Below, one piece after another: positions 1 to 5,435 of a DNA stretch of 5,556 bases. This DNA comes from an uncultured Thermoanaerobacteraceae bacterium (lineage in GTDB: Bacteria; Bacillota; DSM-12270; Thermacetogeniales; Thermacetogeniaceae). Location of the stretch: contig CALGIY010000071.1 of NCBI GenBank assembly GCA_937914965.1, forward strand, positions 1 through 5,556, read 5' to 3'. The position numbers and the translations under genes are program-made. The stretch's first letter is position 1. Each line of letters starts with the position of its first letter. The notes beneath the pieces were generated by a model. That model had not been told where the DNA came from. It worked only from the letters and a program-made list of their open reading frames with translations, and did not search any database.

Positions 1-55
1 GAATCCCGAACGTGCATTTTTTAGATGAAGCAGCAGTTTCCCCCCTTTCATCCAT
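1..55 (-). CDS. Possible 5' end of a further downstream gene (partial)
   Basis: After the stop of the 388-residue gene, an ATG at 55 opens a frame that stays open to the window edge and reads MDERGETAASSKKCTFGI. Only 18 codons are visible and nothing in them is recognisable. No good ribosome binding site precedes the ATG. The purine run AAAGGGGGG lies inside the frame, and a second ATG at 17 in another frame (MHVRD) is an alternative start. No terminator-like hairpin lies between the stop at 61 and the edge, so the operon may well continue leftward, but which start is real cannot be decided here. Confidence 0.25.
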   Translation of the reverse strand, partial: MDERGETAASSKKCTFGI

Positions 56-60
56 AATGT

Positions 61-1227
61 TTAATTGTTATTAAATAAATTAGCATTGTAACGGTCCTCA
101 TTAACTGCTACCAAAACACCCATATTTGCCTGGGAACGGATATAGCACTCCATGATTAGGTCGGCATTGACCATCGCATGTGTGGTGATGCTGCGGCTCC
201 CCACAGCAGCGGTGGGGACCTTAGCTCTCCACCCCAGGGAATCCTCACATATGATTCCTGTGTGAGGGGTGGACATGGGGTAGCGAAGAGGCAGTGGTCT
301 TCTGGCAGACATATCGTAAATGGGCGGATGGGTGCAGTGAAAAAAGGGTTTACCTGTTACTAATGTGTGGTAAAGGGTGTAGCCTTCATATGCATACCAG
401 TCCCGGCAGTTATCTACATTCTGATGAGGCAGAACAAAATCATCTTCATCCAAGCCTTCGACAACAGCCAAAAGTACTTTTTTCCCCTGATCAAGAGCCT
501 TTTCCATCAGGCTGCATATTTCTTCAATATGACTGGGGTATCCAATTTCCGAATAAACAGGTAGGGTGAAATTATATTTGTCGATATGATAAAGAACCCG
601 GTTGTTGCTGCAAATTCCTTTAAAATTCCACCCATCTTCAGCGATTAATAGGTAGTCGGGAAAGTCGTTGATATATGCAGGATTTGTTATTTTGCAGCTG
701 TCAACAAATTCATCTCTGCTGATCATGGTGCGGATATGTGGTTCCTCAGCTAAAAGTATTTCATCTCCCGGCTCACTTTGGTAAACTCCTGCCATGTTAT
801 AGGACCAAGCACTTGATTGAAGGTTGCCTGCTAATTCAGGTATAACGATATGGCCTTTGAGGGGCGCAAGTCCGCCGCTGCTGACAATGAGCGGGTAAAA
901 ATTATGTCTGCGGGCAAAGTTCAGAATGTAATCGAAAATGAGCTTGGCTGTGTTTTTTCTTTCTTCCAGAGAACAGGGGCTGTAGACGCCGCTGAAAAAA
1001 GGCTGGGTAAAGCCCAGAAAAAGCCAACCTGGATTGTATTGATTAACTACTGCTTCAGCCGTATCTATCGTCCATTTGCTGCCGGCATTATTGCGGTCTC
1101 CCGGATAGGGGAATCTTTTGGCCAGGCTTTGAAGGGGTTTCAGAAACTCTTCATCTCTTTCCACCGGCTTGGCAGTGGCAAGGTCAATGACCGCCTGCCA
1201 TTCCCGTACATCGATAATCCCTAACAT
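61..1227 (-). CDS. Uncharacterised 388-residue protein, partner of the radical SAM gene
   Basis: I do not recognise this family. The start at 1227 is well supported by GAGGAGG seven bases upstream, embedded in the last codons of the radical SAM gene, leaving a 2-bp gap; the two are probably translationally coupled. The protein has no signal peptide or obvious membrane segment and looks cytoplasmic. Visible features are a stretch at about 55-120 (DTAEAVVNQYNPGWLFLGF, then a helix and LIVSSGG), a strand-like VLLAVVEGLDEDDF at 251-264, and a histidine-rich C-terminal third with H297, H300, H322 (STPHTG) and H350 (SRSITTHAM). The alternating strand and helix pattern vaguely recalls alkaline-phosphatase-superfamily folds, but the SDHG-type metal motif is not there (SSGG instead), so I do not assign it. 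The clustered His, Asp, Glu and Cys residues would suit a metal- or cofactor-binding enzyme; that is inference. Its place as last complete gene of a transporter and radical SAM operon suggests it acts in the same pathway. Confidence 0.85.
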   Translation of the reverse strand: MLGIIDVREWQAVIDLATAKPVERDEEFLKPLQSLAKRFPYPGDRNNAGSKWTIDTAEAVVNQYNPGWLFLGFTQPFFSGVYSPCSLEERKNTAKLIFDYILNFARRHNFYPLIVSSGGLAPLKGHIVIPELAGNLQSSAWSYNMAGVYQSEPGDEILLAEEPHIRTMISRDEFVDSCKITNPAYINDFPDYLLIAEDGWNFKGICSNNRVLYHIDKYNFTLPVYSEIGYPSHIEEICSLMEKALDQGKKVLLAVVEGLDEDDFVLPHQNVDNCRDWYAYEGYTLYHTLVTGKPFFHCTHPPIYDMSARRPLPLRYPMSTPHTGIICEDSLGWRAKVPTAAVGSRSITTHAMVNADLIMECYIRSQANMGVLVAVNEDRYNANLFNNN

Positions 1228-1229
1228 AT

Positions 1230-2225
1230 CTATCCCTCCTCACCGTCAGGGCAGCTGGTGTCACAGAAGCTGCCGGTCATTTTAATGGCTGTTCCGCAGT
1301 GTGGGCAAATATTCCCCTGCATGCTGCAGCCTGAGAGTGTAACCCCGCAGGATTGGGCGCAGATTCTTTCGATCAGCACCTTTCCACAGGAGGGGCATAG
1401 GGTGTTGATTAACTGAGTGCCGATATAGTTGCTAAAATAAGTGTTGGGCAGAATCTTTCTGCACTTTTTAACTTTGCTGGAAATCTCCTCGATATCTGGG
1501 GGCTGCCGGTTTTCCATCTTGTATTCAGGCAGCAGTCGGAAAATATGCCAGGGCAGCTGTGGGTCGAGATCTGCTAAATATTCAGCGATAGCAGGAATTT
1601 CATGGTCATTAACAGTCTGTACCACTGTGGTCGTAACCTCTAAATGGGTGCGGGAAGCAAGATACTCGATATTCCGCATCACAGGTGCGGCGCTTTTAAG
1701 ACCGGCATGCTTTCGGTAGTAATCATTGGAGAGAGATTTGAGGCTGATATTAAAAAAATCAAAGTATTCCAGCATCAGATCGGCAGTTGCTTTGGTAAAA
1801 TAGCCGTTGCTGGAACAGCCCACTATCAGCCCGTGTTTTTTGGCTTCCCTGGCCACAGCTAAAGCAGAAGGCAGGTTGACAGTCACTTCATTAACACTGA
1901 AATGAATCCCGCTGCAGTTGGCCTTTTGGGCGATCTTCACCACCCGCTCCGGCGCAAGCTGAAAGCGAAAGGTTTTTCTTTCCGGCTCAATGGCTACCCG
2001 AGCGTTGATACAATAGGCACAACTTGCATTGCAGTTGAAGGCACCTAGCTGCAAAAATTGATGATTGGGCCAGCCGTGAAAAAGAGGGATGCCTTCTGTA
2101 TTGGTAATATAATAGGTTGTCCATTGGTTGGGGTAAATCTCTTCTATGCTGCCATTTCTTTCTTGGTACATGTGGCAGACAGAAGCAGGCATTTTGCAGC
2201 GCCATTCACAATAATTACACTTCAT
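1230..2225 (-). CDS. Radical SAM enzyme, AmrS / PFL-activase-like
   Basis: A 331-residue radical SAM protein expected to bind a [4Fe-4S] cluster and cleave S-adenosylmethionine. The cluster motif CX3CX2C is C65, C69, C72 (FNCNASCAYCIN), followed by a TIM-barrel-like body. The N-terminus carries a second cysteine set, C3, C6, C10 and C17 (CNYCEWRCKM, then VCHMYQERNG), resembling the CNLCPHRC...GICGVREN start of AmrS (AmmeMemoRadiSam, COG1180-like) proteins. The C-terminus has CPSCG (277-281) and CPHCG (307-311) knuckles with LIER between them, again as in AmrS, but with extra cysteines at 289, 293, 300, 321 and 325. Start ATG at 2225 follows AAGGAG about eight bases upstream. It lies 14 bp after the ATPase gene and 2 bp before the unknown gene. 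No Memo or AMMECR1 gene is in the window. The substrate is unknown: glycyl-radical activation, peptide modification or small-molecule chemistry are all possible. Superfamily very sure, AmrS subgroup fairly sure, function not. Confidence 0.88.
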   Translation of the reverse strand: MKCNYCEWRCKMPASVCHMYQERNGSIEEIYPNQWTTYYITNTEGIPLFHGWPNHQFLQLGAFNCNASCAYCINARVAIEPERKTFRFQLAPERVVKIAQKANCSGIHFSVNEVTVNLPSALAVAREAKKHGLIVGCSSNGYFTKATADLMLEYFDFFNISLKSLSNDYYRKHAGLKSAAPVMRNIEYLASRTHLEVTTTVVQTVNDHEIPAIAEYLADLDPQLPWHIFRLLPEYKMENRQPPDIEEISSKVKKCRKILPNTYFSNYIGTQLINTLCPSCGKVLIERICAQSCGVTLSGCSMQGNICPHCGTAIKMTGSFCDTSCPDGEEG

Positions 2226-2239
2226 GCAACCACTCCTTT

Positions 2240-3013
2240 CTATTTAGCGGGCACTACCACTTGGCAGGAAGGTGTTTGCTCCATGGTGATTCCGTCACCG
2301 TATAGTAGTTTGAGATTATCATCGGTAAGAATATCTGCCACAGGGCCTGCCGACAGTATTTTCCCGTCCTTTATCATCATTACATCACTGCAGTACTGCA
2401 GGACGATATTGGGGTCATGGGCGGTAATCACAGTAGTTACCCCCTTGGTAAAGACCAGGTTGCGAATCAGATTCATTACCATATGCTGGTTGGTAAAATC
2501 CAGATGGGATGTGGGTTCATCCAAAAGGAGAATGGGGGCAGACTGCATTAAGGCCCTCGCGATTAATACCAACTGCTGTTCCCCGCCGGAAAGACGGTCA
2601 AACTGTTTTCCCAAAAGGTGTTCGATCCCAATATCTGCTGCCACTTTTCTGGCTTTTTCCTCTGACTCGGCGGTCGGTGACTCCCAGGCCTTGAGGTGAC
2701 AGCCTTCTCCCAGCAGGATCATATCCAGCACATACAAAGGGAAAACAGTGCGCGCTCCTTGAGGCACCAATGCTGCCAGGTTGGCAATCTCATTGGGTTT
2801 TAAGTTTGAGATATCCTGATCCGCCAGGTAAACCTTCCCTTTCATTGGCCGCAGCAGGCCGTTTAAACAACGGAAAAGGGTGGTTTTTCCGCAGCCATTC
2901 CTGCCCAAAAGTCCTAACATTCTGCCTTTGCTGACATGCATATTGATTTGTGTTAAAACCACAGTGCCGTGATAACCTGCTTCCAGACTGTCTGTTCGGA
3001 TTATTGTTACCAC
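2240..3013 (-). CDS. ABC transporter ATP-binding protein (FecE/BtuD type)
   Basis: A 257-residue cytoplasmic ATPase that powers import through the FecCD permease encoded just upstream. All catalytic motifs are intact: Walker A GRNGCGKTT (37-45), Q-loop Q85 (LVPQ), signature LSGGEQQ (141-147), Walker B ILLLDEP (161-167), D-loop SHLD (169-172) and switch H199 (TAHD). Length and motif spacing are normal for the FecE/BtuD/FhuC group, and substrate cannot be read from the ATPase. The start is a GTG at 3013, overlapping the last seven bases of the permease gene, with a purine-rich AAAGGGGAG close upstream; the spacing is short, but no better start aligns with the family N-terminus (VTIIRTDSLEAGY). 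The stop is 14 bp before the radical SAM start, whose ribosome binding site fills the gap. Confidence 0.95.
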   Translation of the reverse strand: MVTIIRTDSLEAGYHGTVVLTQINMHVSKGRMLGLLGRNGCGKTTLFRCLNGLLRPMKGKVYLADQDISNLKPNEIANLAALVPQGARTVFPLYVLDMILLGEGCHLKAWESPTAESEEKARKVAADIGIEHLLGKQFDRLSGGEQQLVLIARALMQSAPILLLDEPTSHLDFTNQHMVMNLIRNLVFTKGVTTVITAHDPNIVLQYCSDVMMIKDGKILSAGPVADILTDDNLKLLYGDGITMEQTPSCQVVVPAK

Positions 3014-4074
3014 TCTCCCCTTTTCTGTTTAGAGAAAATTAACCAACCCAGGAAAGGTGCCGCCACAAAAGAGGTGATCACAGAAATAGGTACTTCTCCA
3101 GTGGGTATATTGCGGACTATGGTGTCAATCAGCAGTAAGAAAAACGCACCAAGAACTGCAGCATAAGGTACTACCCGTTTTTGGTTAGAACCGATAATGG
3201 AACGGGCGATATGGGGAATAATTAACCCCACCCAGGCAATGTTCCCAACTGCGGCAGTGGAAACAGATACAATCAATGCCACAAACAGAATATAAATAAA
3301 CCGCCACCTGGATAGGTTTACTCCCAGTGCCTTAATTTCTTCATCAGTTTGGCCCATGATATTTAAACGCCAGCTGAACAAAATTAGAAAAAAGATACCA
3401 ATACAGACCAGTGGTAAAACCGTGGCTACATTCTTCCAGTTGGCAGCATTAAAAGCCCCCATCAACCAATAAGTAATCCGCAGCATATCACTGTAAGGGT
3501 CTGACATATACAAAAGCAGGGTCAAACCTGCCTGAAAGAGGGCACTGATAATCACACCGATCAAGACCAGCGCAGTAACACTGCTGCCAGGCATGCGGGA
3601 AACAATGGCAAAGGTTAAGAGTAAGGCCATCACTCCGAAGCAGAACGAGAAGCCTTCCACCACTAGGGTGCTGCCGGAGAAAAAGAAGATGGCCAGCCCC
3701 GCCCCTAAATTTGCCGCCTGGGTGACTCCGATAATATCGGGAGAAGCCAAGGGGTTTCTGTAGAGGGTCTGCATAACGGCACCAGCCACGGAAAGAGCAG
3801 CTCCTACTGTGCAGGCCAAAATAGAACGGGGTAAACGCACATTCCAAAAGACTATCTGCTTTTGAGCGGTGATATCAGCAGTAAACCCCTGGCCCAGATT
3901 CATCTTGTGCAGAAAAATGGTAATCATATCGGCAAAAGTAACATGAATTTTGCCGATATTGAGAGAGAGAAAGAAAAAAACAATAAAGATCAAAAGCGTA
4001 ACAGAGAGAATAGGCCATAACCGTTTGCTGTGGTTTATCGCAGTACTGCTCTCTGTACCGCTTATTCTGATCAC
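3007..4074 (-). CDS. FecCD-family ABC transporter permease
   Basis: A 355-residue polytopic membrane protein of the BtuC/FecCD/FhuB family, which forms a homodimeric channel taking metal chelates, corrinoids, heme or, in the MolB branch, molybdate from a binding protein. Hydrophobic segments run through the protein starting with TM1 at about 20-40. Family hallmarks are RLPR (80-83), GAVMQTLYRNPLASP (98-112), the ATPase-contacting EEIKALGVN region, WVGLIIPHIAR (281-291) and TGEVP (325-329) before the last segment. Length is typical. The start is a GTG whose GTGA overlaps the stop of the binding-protein gene by four bases, a classic sign of translational coupling. The 3' end overlaps the ATPase start by seven bases. 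The permease family does not distinguish iron, cobalamin and molybdate; the upstream leader RNA is the best clue to substrate. Confidence 0.95.
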   Translation of the reverse strand: MIRISGTESSTAINHSKRLWPILSVTLLIFIVFFFLSLNIGKIHVTFADMITIFLHKMNLGQGFTADITAQKQIVFWNVRLPRSILACTVGAALSVAGAVMQTLYRNPLASPDIIGVTQAANLGAGLAIFFFSGSTLVVEGFSFCFGVMALLLTFAIVSRMPGSSVTALVLIGVIISALFQAGLTLLLYMSDPYSDMLRITYWLMGAFNAANWKNVATVLPLVCIGIFFLILFSWRLNIMGQTDEEIKALGVNLSRWRFIYILFVALIVSVSTAAVGNIAWVGLIIPHIARSIIGSNQKRVVPYAAVLGAFFLLLIDTIVRNIPTGEVPISVITSFVAAPFLGWLIFSKQKRGEW

Positions 4075-5114
4075 AGCACACCACCTAATTCAGTGTAAGT
4101 GTAGCCGTAAATAAATTTATAGACACTGTCCGCCATTTCCAGCATATCAATATCTGTACAAAGTTCGGGGTGAATGGTCTTGGCTGTCCAGATGATCCCT
4201 AAGACCGATTGAGGTAAAGGGAAATCCCACCAACCCAAAGAGGAAGGGAAGATATAAACATGTTTATTTTTAATCGCTTTCACAGTTTGCAGTGCAGGGT
4301 CGGCCAAAATACTTTCCACATCATCAACACCAAAGCTCGACCCGAGGACAATATAGTCAGGATCCCAAAGAATAATATCTTCTGCACTGATATTGGTCCA
4401 TTTGCCCTTTAACCCGGCTCCTGCATTAATGCCGCCCGCTGTTTGCACCATTTGGTGCTGAAACATATCTTTTGTTGCGGCACTGTAAACACCGCCAGAG
4501 CCGCAGACGAGCACAACAGGCTTTTCTTCGTCAGCAACATCTGCCACTTGGCTGGAAACCTTAGTGCGCAGATCTTCGATAAAGCTGATCACTTCTTCGC
4601 TTCGTTCAGGGCAGTCAAAAACTTTGCCCATAATGCGTGCTGTTTCGTAGACATCTTCAAAGGTTTCTCCGCTGACTGCAATGGCAGTTATGCCCGCATT
4701 TTGGAAGATCTCTGCATCCTCTTCCCCTTTACCGGCATCAGTAAAAACAATATTGACACCCAGATCAAGCAGTCCTTCAGGGCTGTCTGTACCATTAGGA
4801 GAGGTCAGCACGGTGGGCAGAGAACCGTAAAAATCATCAACCTTGGCCAGGGCTTCTGTGTCGGCTCCGATCTGCATCTGAAAAGCTATTTTTTCCTTTT
4901 GTCCCATGGCAAAAAGCATTTTCCCGCCGTAAATATGGGTGGCGCAGACCTTTTCAATTGTTTCCGGAAGTTCTACAGTCCTCCCCAATTGGTCAACAAT
5001 AACATTCCCTTTTTCCGAACTGGTGCCGGGATCACTGCTGCAGGATGTCAGCAGCATCACACAAACCACCATAGCCAGCAGACACAACACGGTTCTTTTC
5101 GTTCTCAGCTTCAC
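4071..5114 (-). CDS. ABC transporter substrate-binding lipoprotein (FecB/BtuF type)
   Basis: A 347-residue extracytoplasmic binding protein that captures substrate for the adjacent permease. The N-terminus is a lipoprotein signal: basic MKLRTKR, a hydrophobic run, then lipobox LLTSC with C25 as the predicted lipidated cysteine, followed by a Ser/Asp/Pro-rich linker. The mature part fits periplasmic-binding-protein-2 (PF01497-like): VIVDQLGRTVELPETIEKV at the start, the first lobe with GLLDLGVNIVFTDAG, a long linking helix around the EVISFIEDLRTKV region, and the second lobe with ISAEDIILWDPDYIVLGSS and a C-terminal VYIFPSSLGWWDFPLPQSVLGIIWTAKTIHPE segment. The start is a GTG at 5114 with GGAGGG nine bases upstream. 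First gene of the operon, directly behind the attenuator and leader RNA. By family the ligand could be ferric siderophore, corrinoid, heme or molybdate/tungstate (MolA-like); the leader favours the last, but no ligand residues can be assigned from sequence alone. Confidence 0.92.
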   Translation of the reverse strand: MKLRTKRTVLCLLAMVVCVMLLTSCSSDPGTSSEKGNVIVDQLGRTVELPETIEKVCATHIYGGKMLFAMGQKEKIAFQMQIGADTEALAKVDDFYGSLPTVLTSPNGTDSPEGLLDLGVNIVFTDAGKGEEDAEIFQNAGITAIAVSGETFEDVYETARIMGKVFDCPERSEEVISFIEDLRTKVSSQVADVADEEKPVVLVCGSGGVYSAATKDMFQHQMVQTAGGINAGAGLKGKWTNISAEDIILWDPDYIVLGSSFGVDDVESILADPALQTVKAIKNKHVYIFPSSLGWWDFPLPQSVLGIIWTAKTIHPELCTDIDMLEMADSVYKFIYGYTYTELGGVL

Positions 5115-5116
5115 TA

Positions 5117-5191
5117 TTATTCTCCCTCCCCCAGATAAATAAAAAAGCCGAACCCCCTACTGAAAAGCAGAGCTCGACAGATGATAATCAT
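5117..5191 (-). CDS. Possible 24-residue leader ORF
   Basis: An ATG at 5191 preceded by GGAAAGGAGAG at ideal spacing opens a 24-codon frame reading MIIICRALLFSRGFGFFIYL then GEGE, stopping two bases before the binding-protein start. The hydrophobic peptide resembles no family I know. The apparent ribosome binding site is also the 3' strand of the leader closing stem, and the frame runs through the terminator hairpin, so this may be a by-product of the RNA structure. If translated, ribosomes in it would prevent the attenuator hairpin and couple to the binding-protein gene. Confidence 0.2.
   Translation of the reverse strand: MIIICRALLFSRGFGFFIYLGEGE
5122..5132 (-). promoter_or_regulatory. Ribosome binding site of the binding-protein gene
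   Basis: The purine run GGGGGAGGGAG lies just after the attenuator U-tract, with GGAGGG nine bases before the GTG at 5114. It decides the GTG start. It is outside the hairpin, which suggests control by transcription termination rather than by hiding this site. Confidence 0.75.
5141..5178 (-). terminator. Leader attenuator (intrinsic terminator) before the ABC operon
   Basis: On the minus strand GTCGAG-CTCTGC pairs with GTAGGG and TTCGGC across a TTTTCA loop: 12 pairs including several G-U, with a GG bulge between the two right-hand segments (5153-5154), directly followed by six T and then ATTTAT. A hairpin plus U-tract between a structured leader and the first gene is the usual expression platform of a transcription-terminating riboswitch. 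The left arm AGCTCT (5170-5175 region) can instead pair with AGAGTT at the 3' side of the leader closing stem, giving a plausible antiterminator. The many G-U pairs make it only moderately stable, which suits a switch. Confidence 0.7.
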
Positions 5192-5196
5192 TATTA
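5182..5196. promoter_or_regulatory. Fur-box-like palindrome
   Basis: TGATAATCATTATTA matches the 7-1-7 Fur operator TGATAATnATTATCA at 13 of 14 defined positions. It sits about 130 bp downstream of the proposed promoter, inside the transcribed leader and overlapping the 3' strand of the riboswitch closing stem. A working Fur site there would have to act as a roadblock. AT-rich sequence and the RNA pairing constraint could produce the match by chance, so this is a candidate only, but it is the one signal here that supports iron as the substrate. Confidence 0.35.
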
Positions 5197-5298
5197 ACTC
5201 TCCTTTCCACAATAGGAGATTATATCGTTTCCAATATAACCCTAACGCCTGTAATCCATAGCTAACACCGTAGGCCTTACAGGTTCGGAGTAGTAATA
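5192..5298 (-). ncRNA. Structured leader RNA, candidate Moco-family riboswitch aptamer
   Basis: Three nested or adjacent helices are visible on the minus strand. P1 closes the element: TATTA and CTCC (5287-5298) pair with GGAG and TAATA (5192-5203) around a small internal loop. P2 is CCTGTAA (5277-5283) with TTACAGG (5248-5254), and inside it CCTACG...TATGG (5269-5274, 5256-5260) resembles the 11-nt receptor for GAAA loops. P3 is TTATATTG with CGATATAA (5220-5239) capped by GAAA. The 3' portion has the order AGGG, arm, TCTCC, five bases, TGGAAAGGAG. From memory this matches the E. coli moaA Moco riboswitch (AGGG, arm, CCTCC, six bases, TGGAAAGGTG). With the terminator that follows, this looks like a ligand-sensing switch for the ABC operon. 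The structure is directly supported; the class assignment is by recall, not by covariance search. No cobalamin-box sequence is seen. Confidence 0.62.
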
Positions 5299-5323
5299 TG
5301 TATTTTTTTGTGAACTATATTAC
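5293..5323. repeat. Inverted repeat near the proposed transcription start
   Basis: Perfect 7-bp arms GTAATAT (5293-5299) and ATATTAC (5317-5323), 17 bp apart, between the -10 candidate and the leader RNA. It could be a repressor operator. One arm is also the 5' strand of riboswitch stem P1, so chance in AT-rich DNA is a fair alternative. Confidence 0.3.
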
Positions 5324-5332
5324 ATTTTAGCA
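5324..5332 (-). promoter_or_regulatory. Candidate extended -10 promoter for the ABC operon
   Basis: The minus strand reads TGCTAAAAT, an extended -10 (TGnTAAAAT), in the gap between the terminator of the regulator gene and the leader RNA. No good -35 hexamer lies 17 bases upstream. Predicted start is near 5317, about 20 bases before the first paired base of the leader. The upstream terminator makes a promoter somewhere in 5300-5360 likely, even if this exact box is wrong. Confidence 0.4.
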
Positions 5333-5363
5333 TATATTGAGATAGTTTGTGTGATCTCAGCAA

Positions 5364-5398
5364 AAAACTCCCTCCTCTTTTTTTTAGGGGGGAGTTTT
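5364..5398 (-). terminator. Intrinsic terminator of the XRE regulator gene
   Basis: Arms 5364-5376 and 5386-5398 form a 13-bp stem (one G-T pair) around a nine-base loop, and the minus-strand right arm AGGAGGGAGTTTT runs on into further T residues. It lies 37 bp after the stop of the regulator gene and separates it from the ABC operon. The plus strand also has a short T run, so it could work both ways, but no plus-strand gene ends here. Confidence 0.85.
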
Positions 5399-5435
5399 CG
5401 TCGTCATGGGATGGGCTTAAAGCATTCCTGTTTAT

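Noticed and set aside
199..271. Nested inverted repeats (CCCCAC/GTGGGG and an imperfect palindrome CACCCC...GGGGTG) resembling hairpins
   Set aside because: They lie inside the coding sequence of the 388-residue protein over a conserved-looking segment (STPHTG to GWRA), have no U-tract, and are explained by codon content.
1230..2225. Complete AmmeMemoRadiSam system
   Set aside because: Only an AmrS-like gene is present. The adjacent 388-residue protein shows no Memo or AMMECR1 resemblance.
2058..2699. Plus-strand open frame of 213 codons opposite the ATPase and radical SAM genes
   Set aside because: It crosses the boundary of two well-supported minus-strand genes and its translation shows no recognisable domain.
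4443..5138. Plus-strand open frame of 231 codons opposite the binding-protein gene
   Set aside because: It is antisense to a clear PF01497-type lipoprotein gene, has no family resemblance and no supporting ribosome site; it is a shadow frame.
5220..5239. ModE-type operator, because TTATATTG...CGATATAA is a palindrome resembling molybdate-regulator sites
   Set aside because: The arms close exactly on a GAAA tetraloop within a larger RNA fold, so an RNA stem explains the palindrome better; the spacing does not match ModE sites as I know them.
5115..5345. Cobalamin riboswitch, which often precedes BtuFCD-like operons
   Set aside because: No B12-box-like segment or the other conserved cobalamin-aptamer stretches could be found; the three-helix layout and the TGGAAAGGAG end fit the Moco class better.
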